A stretch of 53,924 nucleotides of DNA from Vulcanimicrobiota bacterium (GCA_019232905.1 JAFANA010000134.1:1-53924), one strand, 5' to 3'. Shown: positions 8,588-17,815, counted from the stretch's first letter. Notes: generated by a model not told the origin, from the letters alone. A program made the numbers and translations.

Positions 8588-9300
8588 GATCCGCCGAACC
8601 GCCGTTGCCGCGAGGCGTACTCGCGGACGGCCTCTTCAAAGTCCGCACGCGAGAAGTCGGGCCAGAAGACATCCGTCATCACGAGTTCAGTATACGCTGC
8701 CTGGTACAGCAAAAAATTTGAGAGCCGGTGTTCGCCGCCCGGGCGAATCAGCAAATCGGGGTCCGGAATACCGGCCGTGAAGAGACGCGAGGCGATCAAG
8801 TCGTCATTGACGTCTTCGACGCGAAGCGCTCCGCTCGCAACGTCCGCAGCAATGCCCCGAACCGCGCGTTCGAGTTCGCTGCGCGAACTGTAATTGACCG
8901 CCAAATTCAAGATCAATCCGGTGTTATTCGCGGTTTTCGCCTGCAGCTCGGCGAGCGCATCGCGCGAGCCCTTCGGCAAGGCCTGCCAATCGCCGATGAC
9001 GCGCACACGCACGTTGTTGCGATTGAGTTCCGCAAGCTCAGTGCGCGCGAAATACACGCAGAGATCGAAGAGAAACGCAATCTCGCGCGAGTCGCGGCGC
9101 CAATTCTCCGTCGAAAAACCGTAGACGGTAACGATCTCGACGCCGAGGTCGCTTGCGACGCGCGTCACTTCCCGCAGCGCAAGGATGCCGCGACGGTGCC
9201 CTTCGACACCGGGAAGGCCGCGACGGCGCGCCCATCGACGGTTGCCGTCCATGATGATTGCGACATGCCGCGGAGTCGCGGCCACTACGGGGGCGATCAT
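8584..9300 (-). CDS. uppS: undecaprenyl diphosphate synthase
   Basis: 238 aa cis-prenyltransferase. It adds isopentenyl units to farnesyl diphosphate to make the C55 lipid that carries cell-wall and O-antigen sugars. The catalytic MDGNRRWA motif is at residues 17-24 (Asp18), followed by GHRRG; near the C-terminus RPGGEHRLSNFLLYQ and a WPDF element complete the diphosphate site. The ATG has an AAGGA ribosome site four bases upstream. It sits eight bases after a small unknown gene and overlaps cdsA. Its product feeds the glycan genes further along this window. Confidence 0.95.
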   Translation of the reverse strand: MIAPVVAATPRHVAIIMDGNRRWARRRGLPGVEGHRRGILALREVTRVASDLGVEIVTVYGFSTENWRRDSREIAFLFDLCVYFARTELAELNRNNVRVRVIGDWQALPKGSRDALAELQAKTANNTGLILNLAVNYSSRSELERAVRGIAADVASGALRVEDVNDDLIASRLFTAGIPDPDLLIRPGGEHRLSNFLLYQAAYTELVMTDVFWPDFSRADFEEAVREYASRQRRFGGS

Positions 9301-9307
9301 AAGGTCC

Positions 9308-9511
9308 TTAGGGTCTCTTCTCGTACGATTCGTAACCGCACATTAGGTGCATCATACCCATCTGCTCGGCTGCTCGAAGCACGCGCAAGCGGCCGACTCC
9401 CAGCCACGAGCCGACAGGTGCGATCACGGAGATATGGATAGGGCGGCCCGAGAGAGCCGCCCGTGCTTGAACTTCCGTCATGAGGGTGAGGTCGCCGGGA
9501 TTCGCCGACAT
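9308..9511 (-). CDS. small conserved-looking protein of unknown function between frr and uppS
   Basis: 67 aa, not recognised. Evidence that it is real: a strong GGAGGTG ribosome site lies inside the end of frr, four bases before the ATG; the ATG shares a base with the frr TGA (TGATG); it fills the gap to uppS exactly, stopping eight bases short. A GTG one codon upstream is also possible. The protein is soluble-looking, with a beta-like stretch RPIHISVIAPVG and a Met-rich end. Stem-forming arms at 9441-9447 and 9456-9462 (GGGCGGC and its complement) lie inside it and could alternatively act as an attenuator before uppS. Function unknown. Confidence 0.6.
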   Translation of the reverse strand: MSANPGDLTLMTEVQARAALSGRPIHISVIAPVGSWLGVGRLRVLRAAEQMGMMHLMCGYESYEKRP

Positions 9512-10065
9512 CACACCTCCATGATGTCTTTTTCTTTGGAGACGACGAGCGTGTCGATCTCCTTGACAAACTTGTCGGTCAGCTTCTGCAACTGATCCTG
9601 CATCCGTTTGCTGTCGTCTTCGGTGATCTGGTGATTCTTGAGCTGCGTCTTCAGATCGTCGTGCGCTTTGTGGCGCACGTTGCGCACGGCCACTTTGCCG
9701 TCTTCGGCTTTCTTCTTCATCACCTTGACGAGATCGCGGCGGCGCTCTTCGTTAAGCGGCGGAATGACGAGACGAATCGCGGTTCCGTCGACGTTGGGCG
9801 TCAATCCCAAGTCGCTCTTTTCGATCGCCTTGCGAATGTCGCCGACGACGCCTTTATCGTACGCGGTAATGAGCAGCGTTCGCGAATCGGGCGTCGAGAC
9901 GCCTGCGACTTGTTTGAGCGGAACGGCGTTTCCGTACGCTTCGACATGAAGGCGGTCAAGTAGCGCCGGAGTTGCGCGCCCTGTGCGAATTGATGCGAAG
10001 TCCGAACGCGTCGAATCGAGGCATTTGTTCATCTTTGATTCGACGTCTTTGAAGAAGTCTGCCAT
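9511..10065 (-). CDS. frr: ribosome recycling factor
   Basis: 184 aa, the standard length of RRF. With EF-G it splits the post-termination ribosome. The sequence follows the family from end to end: an N-terminal helix with IRTGRATPALLD (about 26-37), the KQVAGVSTPDSRTLLI strand region, and LTPNVDGTAIRLVIPPLNEERRRDLVK in the middle, which is the family core, then long charged helices. It starts two bases after the pyrH stop, in the usual pyrH-frr order. Confidence 0.97.
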   Translation of the reverse strand: MADFFKDVESKMNKCLDSTRSDFASIRTGRATPALLDRLHVEAYGNAVPLKQVAGVSTPDSRTLLITAYDKGVVGDIRKAIEKSDLGLTPNVDGTAIRLVIPPLNEERRRDLVKVMKKKAEDGKVAVRNVRHKAHDDLKTQLKNHQITEDDSKRMQDQLQKLTDKFVKEIDTLVVSKEKDIMEV

Positions 10066-10067
10066 GT

Positions 10068-10808
10068 TTAGCTAACGCCTCCGGTCGTGAGTTGCGGTTC
10101 TTTGCACACGAACGTGCCGATCGGCTCGCCTTCGACGACGCGGCGGATATTGCCCGGAACCGCCATGTCGAACACGACGATCGGCAAGTTATTGTCCATA
10201 CAAAGCGCCATCGCGGTCGAGTCCATCACTTCGAGTCCGCGCTGGAGCACGTCCATGTACGCGAGTTTCTCGAAGCGCGTCGCCGTCGGATCTTTCTTGG
10301 GGTCGGCGGTATAGATGCCGTCGACCTTCGTGGCCTTCAGAATTGCTTCCGCGCCGATTTCAACCGCGCGCAGCGCCGCCGTCGTGTCGGTCGTGAAATA
10401 CGGATTGCCGGTGCCGGCCGCGAAGATCACGACGCGTCCCTTTTCCAAATGACGCATCGCACGCCGCCGAATGTACGGCTCGGCGATTTGATGCATCGCA
10501 ATCGCCGTTTGCACACGCGACGGCATTCCCATGCGTTCGAGGGAATCTTGCAGCGCAAGTGCGTTAATGACGGTCGCGAGCATGCCCATATAGTCCGCGG
10601 TGGCGCGGTCCATACCGGCATCTTCATGCGGCTTACCGCGCCAGATATTTCCGCCGCCGACAACAACGGCAACGGAAACACCGGCGCGGCTCACGTCCGC
10701 AATTTGTTCGGCCATGGCGCGCGTCGTGTCGACGTCGACCCCGGCCTCGTTCCCGGCGAATGCCTCGCCGGAGATCTTTAGGAGTATGCGTTTATATTTA
10801 GGACTCAC
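10068..10808 (-). CDS. pyrH: UMP kinase
   Basis: 246 aa of the amino-acid-kinase fold. It phosphorylates UMP to UDP and is regulated by GTP and UTP in most bacteria. Visible motifs: [12 protein letters not shown] at the N-terminus, GGGNIWRG for nucleotide binding (about residues 52-59), and a C-terminal [23 protein letters not shown] start it at the GTG at 10808, overlapping the tsf 3-prime end by 11 bases, since the conserved sequence begins directly after it and the longer frame is only tsf read in another frame. Confidence 0.96.
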   Translation of the reverse strand: MSPKYKRILLKISGEAFAGNEAGVDVDTTRAMAEQIADVSRAGVSVAVVVGGGNIWRGKPHEDAGMDRATADYMGMLATVINALALQDSLERMGMPSRVQTAIAMHQIAEPYIRRRAMRHLEKGRVVIFAAGTGNPYFTTDTTAALRAVEIGAEAILKATKVDGIYTADPKKDPTATRFEKLAYMDVLQRGLEVMDSTAMALCMDNNLPIVVFDMAVPGNIRRVVEGEPIGTFVCKEPQLTTGGVS

Positions 10809-11409
10809 CGAGTGCAAATTTCGCGAACCGGCGGACCTTGATGTTCTCGCCGAGCGACCCAACTGCCGCGTTGATTAAATCATTCACGGACAGCGCGTCA
10901 TCCTTCACGAACGGCTGGTCGAGCAGAACGTGCTCCTCGTACCACTTGTTGAGTTTGCCTTCGACGATCTTCTCGACGATATCGGCCGGCTTGCCGGCAG
11001 GAACCGCTGCGGTGAATTCCTCTTTGGCCTTCGCGACAACGTCTTCCGGGACGCTCGCGCGATCGAGGTACTGCGGGGACATCGCCGCGATGTGCATTGC
11101 AATGTCGCGCGAGAGTTCCGCGAACTTCGGATTGCGCGCAACGAAGTCGGTTTCGCTGTTGACTTCGACGAGCACGCCGATCTTGCCGCCGGCGTGAATG
11201 TAGCTCGTAACGAGCCCTTCGTTCGCCGAGCGTTCGGCCTTCTTCTCGGCTTGCGCGGCGCCGCGTTCGAGCAAGAACGCCTTGGCTTTCGCCATGTCGC
11301 CGTTTGCTTCGATGAGCGCCTTGCGGCAATCCATCATCGGCGCGCTGGTTTCTTCGCGCAGCGCTTTGACTTCGTCAGCTTTGGGTGAATACGACGTTGA
11401 GGTGGACAC
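10798..11409 (-). CDS. tsf: elongation factor Ts, short form
   Basis: 203 aa. EF-Ts exchanges GDP for GTP on EF-Tu. The N-terminal UBA-like domain with [19 protein letters not shown] is at about residues 19-37, and the core TDFVARNP motif that contacts EF-Tu near residue 88. The length is that of the short EF-Ts found in Cyanobacteria, Thermus and many other lineages, lacking the second subdomain of the E. coli protein (283 aa). The GTG start has AAGGA upstream. It follows rpsB after 18 bases, the near-universal order. Confidence 0.96.
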   Translation of the reverse strand: MSTSTSYSPKADEVKALREETSAPMMDCRKALIEANGDMAKAKAFLLERGAAQAEKKAERSANEGLVTSYIHAGGKIGVLVEVNSETDFVARNPKFAELSRDIAMHIAAMSPQYLDRASVPEDVVAKAKEEFTAAVPAGKPADIVEKIVEGKLNKWYEEHVLLDQPFVKDDALSVNDLINAAVGSLGENIKVRRFAKFALGES

Positions 11410-11427
11410 GTTTTTTCCTTATTTGAA

Positions 11428-12210
11428 CTACAGCGCGGCTTCGGCTTCGGCAAGGGTCGTCGGGGCTTCTTCTTCGTACGCATTGCCCGCTTCCGCATAC
11501 GCGGTCTCAGCGTCGTACGCGCTCTCGCCTTCCGTCTTGCCCTCGATGATCGCGTCGGAGATCTTGCTGACCATCAGCTTGACTGCGCGAATCGCATCGT
11601 CATTGCCCGGGATCGGGTAGTTGATTTCGTCGGGATCGCAATTCGTATCGATCACGGCGATGATCGGAATGTTGAGCTTGCGCGCTTCGAGCACCGCAAT
11701 GCGCTCTTTCTTCGGATCGACGATGAAGATCGCGTCGGGCAGACGGTGCATGTCTTTGATGCCGCCGAGGAAGCGCTCGAGCTTGTTCATCTCGTCTTGC
11801 AGCTTCGCGACTTCTTTCTTGGGAAGACGGTCGAAGTCGCCTTGCGTCTTCATCCCTTCCAGCTCGCGCAGGCGCGCGATACGCTTTTGAATCGTCGCGA
11901 AGTTCGTGAGCGTGCCGCCGAGCCAGCGCTGGTTGATGAAGAACGTACCGGCGCGTTCCGCTTCTTCGCGAACGACGTCTTGCGCTTGCTTTTTGGTGCC
12001 GACGAAGAGGATCGTTTTCTTATCGCGGGCCATCTGCTTGACGGCCTCGTAGGTCTCGCGCAGTTTCTGCACGGTGAGCGCGAGATCGATGATGTAGATA
12101 CCGTTGCGCTCCTGGAAGATGTACGGTTTCATCTTCGGGTTCCAGCGCCGGGTCTGGTGACCGAAATGGACGCCGGCCTCGAGGAGCTCACGCATGGTAA
12201 TGACAGACAC
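11428..12210 (-). CDS. rpsB: 30S ribosomal protein S2
   Basis: 260 aa. S2 is a late-assembling small-subunit protein needed for binding S1. The family start [27 protein letters not shown] is clear, with [16 protein letters not shown] further on and the [24 protein letters not shown] region near the C-terminus. The last 40 or so residues are an acidic Ala/Glu tail. The GTG at 12210 is preferred because AGGGAGAA lies five bases upstream; an ATG at 12195 is the alternative. It heads the long minus-strand housekeeping operon and has a leader of some 150 bases holding a perfect hairpin. Confidence 0.97.
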   Translation of the reverse strand: MSVITMRELLEAGVHFGHQTRRWNPKMKPYIFQERNGIYIIDLALTVQKLRETYEAVKQMARDKKTILFVGTKKQAQDVVREEAERAGTFFINQRWLGGTLTNFATIQKRIARLRELEGMKTQGDFDRLPKKEVAKLQDEMNKLERFLGGIKDMHRLPDAIFIVDPKKERIAVLEARKLNIPIIAVIDTNCDPDEINYPIPGNDDAIRAVKLMVSKISDAIIEGKTEGESAYDAETAYAEAGNAYEEEAPTTLAEAEAAL

Positions 12211-12279
12211 AGAGGTTCTCCCTTCTGGCCCCGAGCCGCGTGCCGTCATAGCATTGCGATCCGTGTCGTGGGACCATAT

Positions 12280-12304
12280 GGGTTTCCGCTCGTCGCGGAA
12301 ACCC
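12280..12304. repeat. 25-base perfect hairpin in the rpsB leader (family copy A)
   Basis: Ten-base arms GGGTTTCCGC (12280-12289) and GCGGAAACCC (12295-12304) enclose the five-base loop TCGTC. It sits 70 bases before the rpsB start inside the transcribed leader. Its arm pattern, GGRTTTNCRC, and the 10-5-10 geometry recur at 52202-52226 and 53739-53763. In other bacteria rpsB leaders can bind S2 for feedback control, so an autoregulatory role is possible; a dispersed repeat is the other option. Confidence 0.75.
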
Positions 12305-12362
12305 TCGCCCTGCATCCGTGCCGGGCGTAGTAAAGTGACCGCCCTGTAAGGGCAGCCGCAAG

Positions 12363-12368
12363 AGTATA
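12363..12368 (-). promoter_or_regulatory. extended -10 promoter element for the rpsB operon
   Basis: On the minus strand the sequence reads TGATATACT: TATACT (12363-12368) preceded by TG one base away, the extended -10 form that needs little -35. It would start RNA about 145 bases before the rpsB start. The -35 position is GC-rich and poor. The divergent rmlB gene begins 95 bases further on; for it I see only an AGAG-type ribosome site, not a clear promoter. Confidence 0.5.
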
Positions 12369-12462
12369 TCACGGGGCTCAAGGGGCGGTCCAGCACCGGC
12401 GCACGCCGGCACGCGCTCCCTTGGTCTTAAGGTAGGGACTCGGGAGGCCGAACACCGGAGAG

Positions 12463-13467
12463 ATGCGTTGGTTGGTCACCGGCGGCCTGGGGTTTATCGG
12501 GTCGAACTTTATTCGGCTTGCGTTGCACGAGCGGCCCTCGCTGGAGGTCGTAAATCTCGATGCGATGACGTACGCCGGCAATCCGGCAAACCTCCGGGAT
12601 ATCGAGGCTGAGCCGCGCTACCGGTTTGTTCAAGGCGACATCTGCGATCCCGCCGCCGTAGCGCATGCCATCGGCGACGGCGTCGATGCAATCGTCAACT
12701 TTGCCGCAGAGACGCACGTCGACCGGTCGATCCTCGATCCTGAAGCTTTCCTTCGAACCGACATCCTCGGCACGCACGTGCTGCTCGAGGCTGTGCGCGA
12801 GCGTTCCGTTCCGCGGTACCTCCAAGTGTCGACCGACGAAGTCTACGGGGACGTCAGCGAAGGGGAATCGACGGAGAACGATCCGCTGCGTCCGCGCAGT
12901 CCGTACTCCGCCTCGAAAGCCGGCGGCGATCTCCAAGTGCTCGCGTATCGTGCGACGTACGGAACGCCGGTATTGATCACGCGCGGCAGCAACACATATG
13001 GCCCGTATCAATATCCGGAGAAACTGATTCCGCTATTCGTCACGAATCTGCTTGACGGCCAACAGGTACCGGTGTACGGCGACGGCTTGCAAATTCGCGA
13101 CTGGCTGCACGTCCAAGATCACGCACGCGGCATCATGCACGTGCTCGAATGCGGCGAAGTCGGACACGTCTACAACATCGGCGGCGGTAATCCGTGGACG
13201 AACATCGACATCACGCGGTCGTTGGTCGAAAGCTGCGGACGTTCGATGGACACGCATGTGCGTTACGTGATCGACCGTCCCGGACACGACCGGCGCTATG
13301 CGGTCGACACCACGAAAGCGCGCGCCCTCGGATGGGCTCCGCGCAAAGACTTCGCGCAAGGCCTCCTCGAAACGATCGCCTGGTATCGCGACAACGAGTC
13401 GTGGTGGCGTCCGCTAAAATCGGGCGAATTTCTCGATTACTACAAACGTCAGTACGCACATCGGTAA
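12463..13467 (+). CDS. rmlB: dTDP-glucose 4,6-dehydratase
   Basis: 334 aa short-chain dehydrogenase of the sugar-nucleotide branch. It turns dTDP-glucose into dTDP-4-keto-6-deoxyglucose with bound NAD. The Rossmann motif GGLGFIGS is at residues 7-14, AAETHVDRS near 82-90, the STDEVYGD strand near 124-131, and the catalytic YSASK with the typical SPYSASKAG context near 148-152. It is the first gene of a plus-strand group rmlB, methyltransferase, rmlA, methyltransferase. No rmlC or rmlD is present, so in this window the intermediate is more likely passed to WecE than to rhamnose synthesis. Confidence 0.95.
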   Translation: MRWLVTGGLGFIGSNFIRLALHERPSLEVVNLDAMTYAGNPANLRDIEAEPRYRFVQGDICDPAAVAHAIGDGVDAIVNFAAETHVDRSILDPEAFLRTDILGTHVLLEAVRERSVPRYLQVSTDEVYGDVSEGESTENDPLRPRSPYSASKAGGDLQVLAYRATYGTPVLITRGSNTYGPYQYPEKLIPLFVTNLLDGQQVPVYGDGLQIRDWLHVQDHARGIMHVLECGEVGHVYNIGGGNPWTNIDITRSLVESCGRSMDTHVRYVIDRPGHDRRYAVDTTKARALGWAPRKDFAQGLLETIAWYRDNESWWRPLKSGEFLDYYKRQYAHR

Positions 13468-13468
13468 C

Positions 13469-14188
13469 ATGATCAACATCAGCAACTTCGGCACGAAGGT
13501 CCATTCGAATATTCTGGACGACCTCGGGCCTCTCTATCATTCCTACAAACTCTTCGGCGCCGAAAACGCGCAGATCGAAAACTTCCGCGTAAATCAGGTC
13601 TGCAAAGAGTCGATCCTGCTTGGCTATATCATGCTTGCGATCGGGAAATGCCGCCGTCACTTTGCTGACCGGCCTTCGTTCGCCGAACTCTTCTGCGCGG
13701 ACGGCTATTTCACGATGGCCGCAAATTACTTCGGCGCCGAGCCGGCCGTCGGAATTGACAACAATCGTGATAGCTGGAGCAATCACGCTCCGGAGATCGC
13801 TCGCCGTTTGGGGCTGGGAGGCGTGCGTTTCGAGCTTCGTGACGTCAACTCAATTTCGGAAAGTAACGAATACGATATCGTCGCCAACATCGGCGGTCTC
13901 TACCATGTTAGTAATCCGGTAGAGGTGCTTCGCAAGTCCTACGACCTGGCTCGCAAGTATCTGATTATCCAGACCGTGGTTTCGCTGGCGAACAACGACG
14001 AGAATTATTTTGCGGCGCCTGCACCGGGCTGGCAGCACGGTTGCCGCTTCAATCCACAGTCGTTTGTCAATATGGTGATTGCGCAAGGCTACCGAATCAT
14101 CGACGCGCAGTTCAATCAGCTCGAAGGCAACGAGCGACTGGAAGACAGAGGTAGCGTCTACATGCTCGTGGAGAAACGCCAACAATGA
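13469..14188 (+). CDS. SAM-dependent methyltransferase, class I
   Basis: 239 aa. A Rossmann-like methyltransferase is suggested by FAELFCADGYFTMAA near residues 66-80 (motif I, with Cys-Ala-Asp in place of the usual Gly-rich turn), AVGIDNNRDSW (acidic residue after the second strand), and YDIVANIGGLYHVSNPVEVLR near 130-150, close to the CmoB/DUF1698 pattern. It begins one base after the rmlB stop and shares ATGA with rmlA, so it is in the same operon. A sugar or lipid-linked sugar is a likely acceptor; the substrate is not readable. Confidence 0.7.
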   Translation: MINISNFGTKVHSNILDDLGPLYHSYKLFGAENAQIENFRVNQVCKESILLGYIMLAIGKCRRHFADRPSFAELFCADGYFTMAANYFGAEPAVGIDNNRDSWSNHAPEIARRLGLGGVRFELRDVNSISESNEYDIVANIGGLYHVSNPVEVLRKSYDLARKYLIIQTVVSLANNDENYFAAPAPGWQHGCRFNPQSFVNMVIAQGYRIIDAQFNQLEGNERLEDRGSVYMLVEKRQQ

Positions 14189-14916
14189 AGGGCATAATTC
14201 TGGCCGGTGGTCTGGGGTCGCGACTTCGTCCTCTTACCAAGGTAACCAACAAGCACTTGTTGCCGATCTACGACAAGCCGATGATCTATTATCCGATCGA
14301 GACGCTCGTCCGCGCCGGCATCAAAGACATCATGATTGTCACGGGCGGAAACTCGGCCGGCGATTTCTTGCGTTTGCTGGGCAACGGCAAAGACTTCGGT
14401 CTCAAGGACATTTATTACACGTACCAAGAGGGCGAAGGCGGAATCGCGGACGCGCTCAAGCTCTGCGAGCACTTCGCTGAAGGTCAGCGGACCGTTGTAA
14501 TCCTCGGCGACAACATCATTCAAGACGACATCTCGCCGTACGTGCAAAAATTCGAAGATCAGGATTCCGGCGCTCGCATTCTACTCAAGGAAGTGGACGA
14601 TCCAGAACGCTTCGGCTGTCCGGAACTCGACGGCGAACGTATCGTGCGCATCGAAGAGAAACCGGTTCAGCCGAAAAGCCGTTACGCTGTAACGGGAATT
14701 TACATGTACGACCGGCGTGTATTCGACTTCTGCAAACGCCTCAAACCGTCGGCGCGCGGCGAACTTGAAATCACCGACGTCAACAACGCGTACATCAAGG
14801 AAGGCGATCTGCACTACGACGTGCTCGACGGCTGGTGGACCGACGCCGGACAATTCGAATCTCTGTATCGCGCAACGCAGTTGGTGGCGTCAGCGAAGGA
14901 ACACGCGCCCGTCTAG
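14185..14916 (+). CDS. rmlA: glucose-1-phosphate thymidylyltransferase
   Basis: 243 aa, the short form of the family. It makes dTDP-glucose from dTTP and glucose 1-phosphate. The N-terminus MKGIILAGGLGSRLRPLT is the nucleotide-binding signature, KPMIYYPIETL follows, then YTYQEGEGGIADAL, LGDNII and the RFGCPEL and EEKPVQPKSRYAVTGIYMYD blocks. The ATG overlaps the preceding methyltransferase stop as ATGA. With rmlB it supplies dTDP-4-keto-6-deoxyglucose. Shorter members like this lack the C-terminal allosteric extension seen in the about 290-aa enzymes. Confidence 0.94.
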   Translation: MKGIILAGGLGSRLRPLTKVTNKHLLPIYDKPMIYYPIETLVRAGIKDIMIVTGGNSAGDFLRLLGNGKDFGLKDIYYTYQEGEGGIADALKLCEHFAEGQRTVVILGDNIIQDDISPYVQKFEDQDSGARILLKEVDDPERFGCPELDGERIVRIEEKPVQPKSRYAVTGIYMYDRRVFDFCKRLKPSARGELEITDVNNAYIKEGDLHYDVLDGWWTDAGQFESLYRATQLVASAKEHAPV

Positions 14917-14920
14917 CATC

Positions 14921-16021
14921 TTGAACTCGCTTCTCTGCCGGCTGTGTGGATCGCAATCGCTTAGCCGCCTTCCGGATCCTCATCCGAACCGGGCGATCGT
15001 CAGCAATTTAGCGGTTATCGCAGAAGCGCTCGAAAAATACGCCTGCACTGCTTGCGGCATCATTTCCCGTGTCCACGGTCCCGTCAACTTTCAATCGACG
15101 GAGTACGACCTCTATGCGCACGCCCCCGGCGGCACTATCGAAAACGCGAGACAGGCATCGTACGCGCGTTGGATTTCAAGTCTAGCTCCGGGGGCTCGCA
15201 GCTTTTTTGAAGCGGGGTGCGGGAATGGATCGCTGCTCCTCGCGCTAAGAACTCTGAACCCGCACTCGACCGTGTGCGGCGTCGAACCGGCACCCGGCGC
15301 CGCTGCTCAAGCCTTAACCGCGGGTGTTGACGTCGAGTGCGACTTGTTGCGTCCTCGCGCGCGCGGCAAAGAAGCGTCCTTAGCGATTGCCGTCAACGTC
15401 ATCGAACACACGCCCGATCCGCTCGGCTTCGTACGTGATTTAGCGACACAAGGCGAGCAAGTTCTCGTCGTCTGTCCCGATGGCAGCGTGCCGAACTCCG
15501 AAATGCTTTTTGCAGACCATCTTCAGTCTTTGACGTCAGCAGATATTCAACGCCTGTTCACTGACGCGGGGTTACGCGTCGTTTCGCAAGAACGCGCACC
15601 AGCGGAGATCGGCCCGTTTCTTGCTACGCTAGCAAAGCGCGATCGGAACGACCATGCTTCCGTAGATACGCCGCCGCGGAGTCACGACGCGGCGCGCCGC
15701 TATCTCGAAACGTGGTCTGGCCTTGATGCCGCACTGCAACAGCGGTTGGACCGCTTCGATGACCTTTTGTGCTTCGGAGCCGGCGAAGCGGCCGCGTTGC
15801 TGCGGGCGTATTGTCCGAAGGCATGGGCGCGAATCCGGGCGTGTATTGCGGACGAAGTTTCGGACCATACGTTCTTCGAGAAAGAGGTATACCGCACGGC
15901 CGATGTGCGCTTGGGACCGGTTTTATTAGGCGCGCGGCCGCAGGTTCAGCACGCGCTTGCATCGCGGATCTCCGCAGCCGGCGGAACGCCAATCACGTGG
16001 GACGATCTCGTTTCCTTTTAG
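14921..16021 (+). CDS. zinc-ribbon class I methyltransferase
   Basis: 366 aa from a TTG at 14921, four bases after the rmlA stop; no better start exists in this frame before conserved sequence begins. The N-terminus has two CxxC pairs (CRLC at about 6-9 and CTAC near 42-45), the zinc-binding head common in sugar C-methyltransferases. The middle has [15 protein letters not shown] (SAM-binding motif I) and [13 protein letters not shown]-terminal domain of about 140 residues follows with a [12 protein letters not shown] segment, like the Rossmann-type tail of TylC3/NovU-like enzymes. It probably methylates a sugar nucleotide or keto-sugar. It ends sharing the four bases TTAG with the convergent dioxygenase. 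Confidence 0.75.
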   Translation: MNSLLCRLCGSQSLSRLPDPHPNRAIVSNLAVIAEALEKYACTACGIISRVHGPVNFQSTEYDLYAHAPGGTIENARQASYARWISSLAPGARSFFEAGCGNGSLLLALRTLNPHSTVCGVEPAPGAAAQALTAGVDVECDLLRPRARGKEASLAIAVNVIEHTPDPLGFVRDLATQGEQVLVVCPDGSVPNSEMLFADHLQSLTSADIQRLFTDAGLRVVSQERAPAEIGPFLATLAKRDRNDHASVDTPPRSHDAARRYLETWSGLDAALQQRLDRFDDLLCFGAGEAAALLRAYCPKAWARIRACIADEVSDHTFFEKEVYRTADVRLGPVLLGARPQVQHALASRISAAGGTPITWDDLVSF

Positions 16022-16833
16022 CCCTGCCCTGCTCGGTACAGCCGTCTTTCGGCGGGCTGATAGTACTCGTCGAGTGACGTAACCACGCGCGTATACCAGC
16101 CTAAGAGTTGTTGCGTACGCTCCGGTAGAGCAACGATCCGTTCTTCGCCGAGCGCGCGAACGTAGTCGATTTGTTGCTTGAAAAACGAACGCGTGAACTG
16201 ATGATTGATCGCCAGACGATCCCGCCCGGATACGTTTTTCCCTGCGGCGTGCCAGAGAGTCGAATCAAAAATAAGCATCGCGCCCGCCGGCGCGGTTGCG
16301 GGGACGGCGCGGGCCTCGAATTCTTCAATGCCGGGCACTTCTTCTTTCTGATGGCTGCCCGGAACGACTAACGTGGCGCCATTTGTTTCCGTGAACGCAT
16401 CGATCGCGAAAAAGACGTTTATCGAGGCGAGATAACCACCCATATAGCGCGGAAAATCGCGATGAAATTTGTTTTGGAACACGTGCGGCGTTGCGCCGGC
16501 ATCAAATGAAGGCAGAATGAAGCCGTTTTGCAGATGGAGGATCGAAGTCGGTCCGACCGTTGCGTCTACGATCTCGAGAACCTCCGGGATTTCGAGAAAG
16601 CGATAGAAAAACGGATCGAACTTCATCGGCAAACGCAACGTTCCGATCTCGCCGGCACCTTGGAGGCGCTCGCGTCCTACTTCGCCGACGATGGCTTCCT
16701 GCGCGCGATACAGCGCGGAACGGCTCGCGTCGAGAAAATCTGAATCGAGCACATCTTGAACGATGCAGTAGCCGGCACTCTGCAAGCGGCGCAAGGCCTC
16801 ACTCGACCAACCTTTTTCGTGTATGGAAACCAC
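16018..16833 (-). CDS. phytanoyl-CoA dioxygenase (PhyH) family protein
   Basis: 271 aa. Fe(II)/2-oxoglutarate oxygenase fold: the iron triad is visible as HRDF (His and Asp near residues 123-125) and the distal His of WHAAG near 195, with Arg in the following [11 protein letters not shown] segment for 2-oxoglutarate. Members hydroxylate lipids, antibiotics and sugars-linked products. The GTG start lies two bases after the stop of the upstream propeller gene, so the two form an operon. Within this glycan region a modified sugar or lipid substrate is a fair guess but nothing in the sequence names it. Confidence 0.8.
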   Translation of the reverse strand: MVSIHEKGWSSEALRRLQSAGYCIVQDVLDSDFLDASRSALYRAQEAIVGEVGRERLQGAGEIGTLRLPMKFDPFFYRFLEIPEVLEIVDATVGPTSILHLQNGFILPSFDAGATPHVFQNKFHRDFPRYMGGYLASINVFFAIDAFTETNGATLVVPGSHQKEEVPGIEEFEARAVPATAPAGAMLIFDSTLWHAAGKNVSGRDRLAINHQFTRSFFKQQIDYVRALGEERIVALPERTQQLLGWYTRVVTSLDEYYQPAERRLYRAGQG

Positions 16834-16835
16834 GA

Positions 16836-17741
16836 CTAATCCTCGACAAGCATCGCGAGCCCAAAGCCGGTCTTGCCGTAAGCATTCCCGTTATACAACA
16901 TGTATCGGCGGCCGCCGCAATCGAATACATGAGGGTAACACTGCATCTCGGAGTCCCACGCGCTCGAGTCCGAGGTGAGTGCGCGGCCGACTCGCGTCCA
17001 GTCGTAGCCGTCGGAAGAACGCGCATAATTAATCCGGTACACGTCGCCGCGCGAAGCGAACCACATGTGATATCCGTTTTTATCGCGCAGCACTGACGGA
17101 CGGGAGATCGCGTACTCATCGCGATCGAAATCGATTACGACTCTTCCTGTCCGCGTCCAGGATACGCCGTCATCCGACTCCGCATATTTCAAATGATAGT
17201 AGTGCTTAGGCTTACCATCGACGACGTCCCATTTCACGCCGCTCATGTACCACATCCGCCAGCGGCCCTCGTCGATCATGACGAACGGCGACGCGGTGAG
17301 GTACGGATCGACGGAATTGAACGGTAATAGGGGCGCCAACGAGACCTTCGTTGCGGGAGCGTCGAGATCGGCACTGCGCGCAAGTCCCACGAAATAATAG
17401 AACGGAACGGTCTGCCCCAACATTACGCCGGTGTAGTAGTGGTACCATTGTCCACCATGCGCGACAGAACACGACGGCAGCGCACCGCGATCGTCAAAGG
17501 TGCCAAGCGGGCCTATGCTGATGATCGGTTCCGGCGCGATCGACAGCAGTTCGCCTCCCGATGGACCGACCCTGACGTCGACAACGCCGGTCTGCCCCCG
17601 GCCTTCGGAGTCGCGCCCGCCGCATAAGACGCGAACCCGGTCGCCCTTTACTTCCGCCGCGAACGGGAGCGCCGCGTGCGTCTGCATCCACGGAGTCCGG
17701 CCGGTAGGGTCGAAAATCAAGCCGAGCGTTGTCCAGCGCAC
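16836..17741 (-). CDS. glycosidase-like five-bladed beta-propeller protein
   Basis: 301 aa. Repeated strand-rich units with Trp/Tyr and Asp, such as [23 protein letters not shown] and YMLYNGN, each followed by a YAxSxDGxxW-like turn, are those of GH43/GH32/GH68-fold proteins and the related propellers found in surface-glycan clusters. No signal peptide is seen, so it probably acts in the cytoplasm on a sugar or sugar nucleotide. The start is GTG 17741, because a near-perfect AAAGGAGGTG ribosome site lies just upstream; the longer frame would bury that site. It is followed two bases later by the PhyH gene. Reaction unknown; transferase-type members exist as well as hydrolases. Confidence 0.7.
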   Translation of the reverse strand: MRWTTLGLIFDPTGRTPWMQTHAALPFAAEVKGDRVRVLCGGRDSEGRGQTGVVDVRVGPSGGELLSIAPEPIISIGPLGTFDDRGALPSCSVAHGGQWYHYYTGVMLGQTVPFYYFVGLARSADLDAPATKVSLAPLLPFNSVDPYLTASPFVMIDEGRWRMWYMSGVKWDVVDGKPKHYYHLKYAESDDGVSWTRTGRVVIDFDRDEYAISRPSVLRDKNGYHMWFASRGDVYRINYARSSDGYDWTRVGRALTSDSSAWDSEMQCYPHVFDCGGRRYMLYNGNAYGKTGFGLAMLVED

Positions 17742-17815
17742 GATGCGCACCTCCTTTAGCGATTCCGGCAATACGCCGATAAGGACAGATGTGAGTACCG
17801 TCGCGGCGGCCCTGT

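Noticed and set aside
14717..14920. Upstream extension of the zinc-ribbon methyltransferase frame
   Set aside because: The added part is rmlA read in another frame; the CxxC head begins right after the TTG at 14921.
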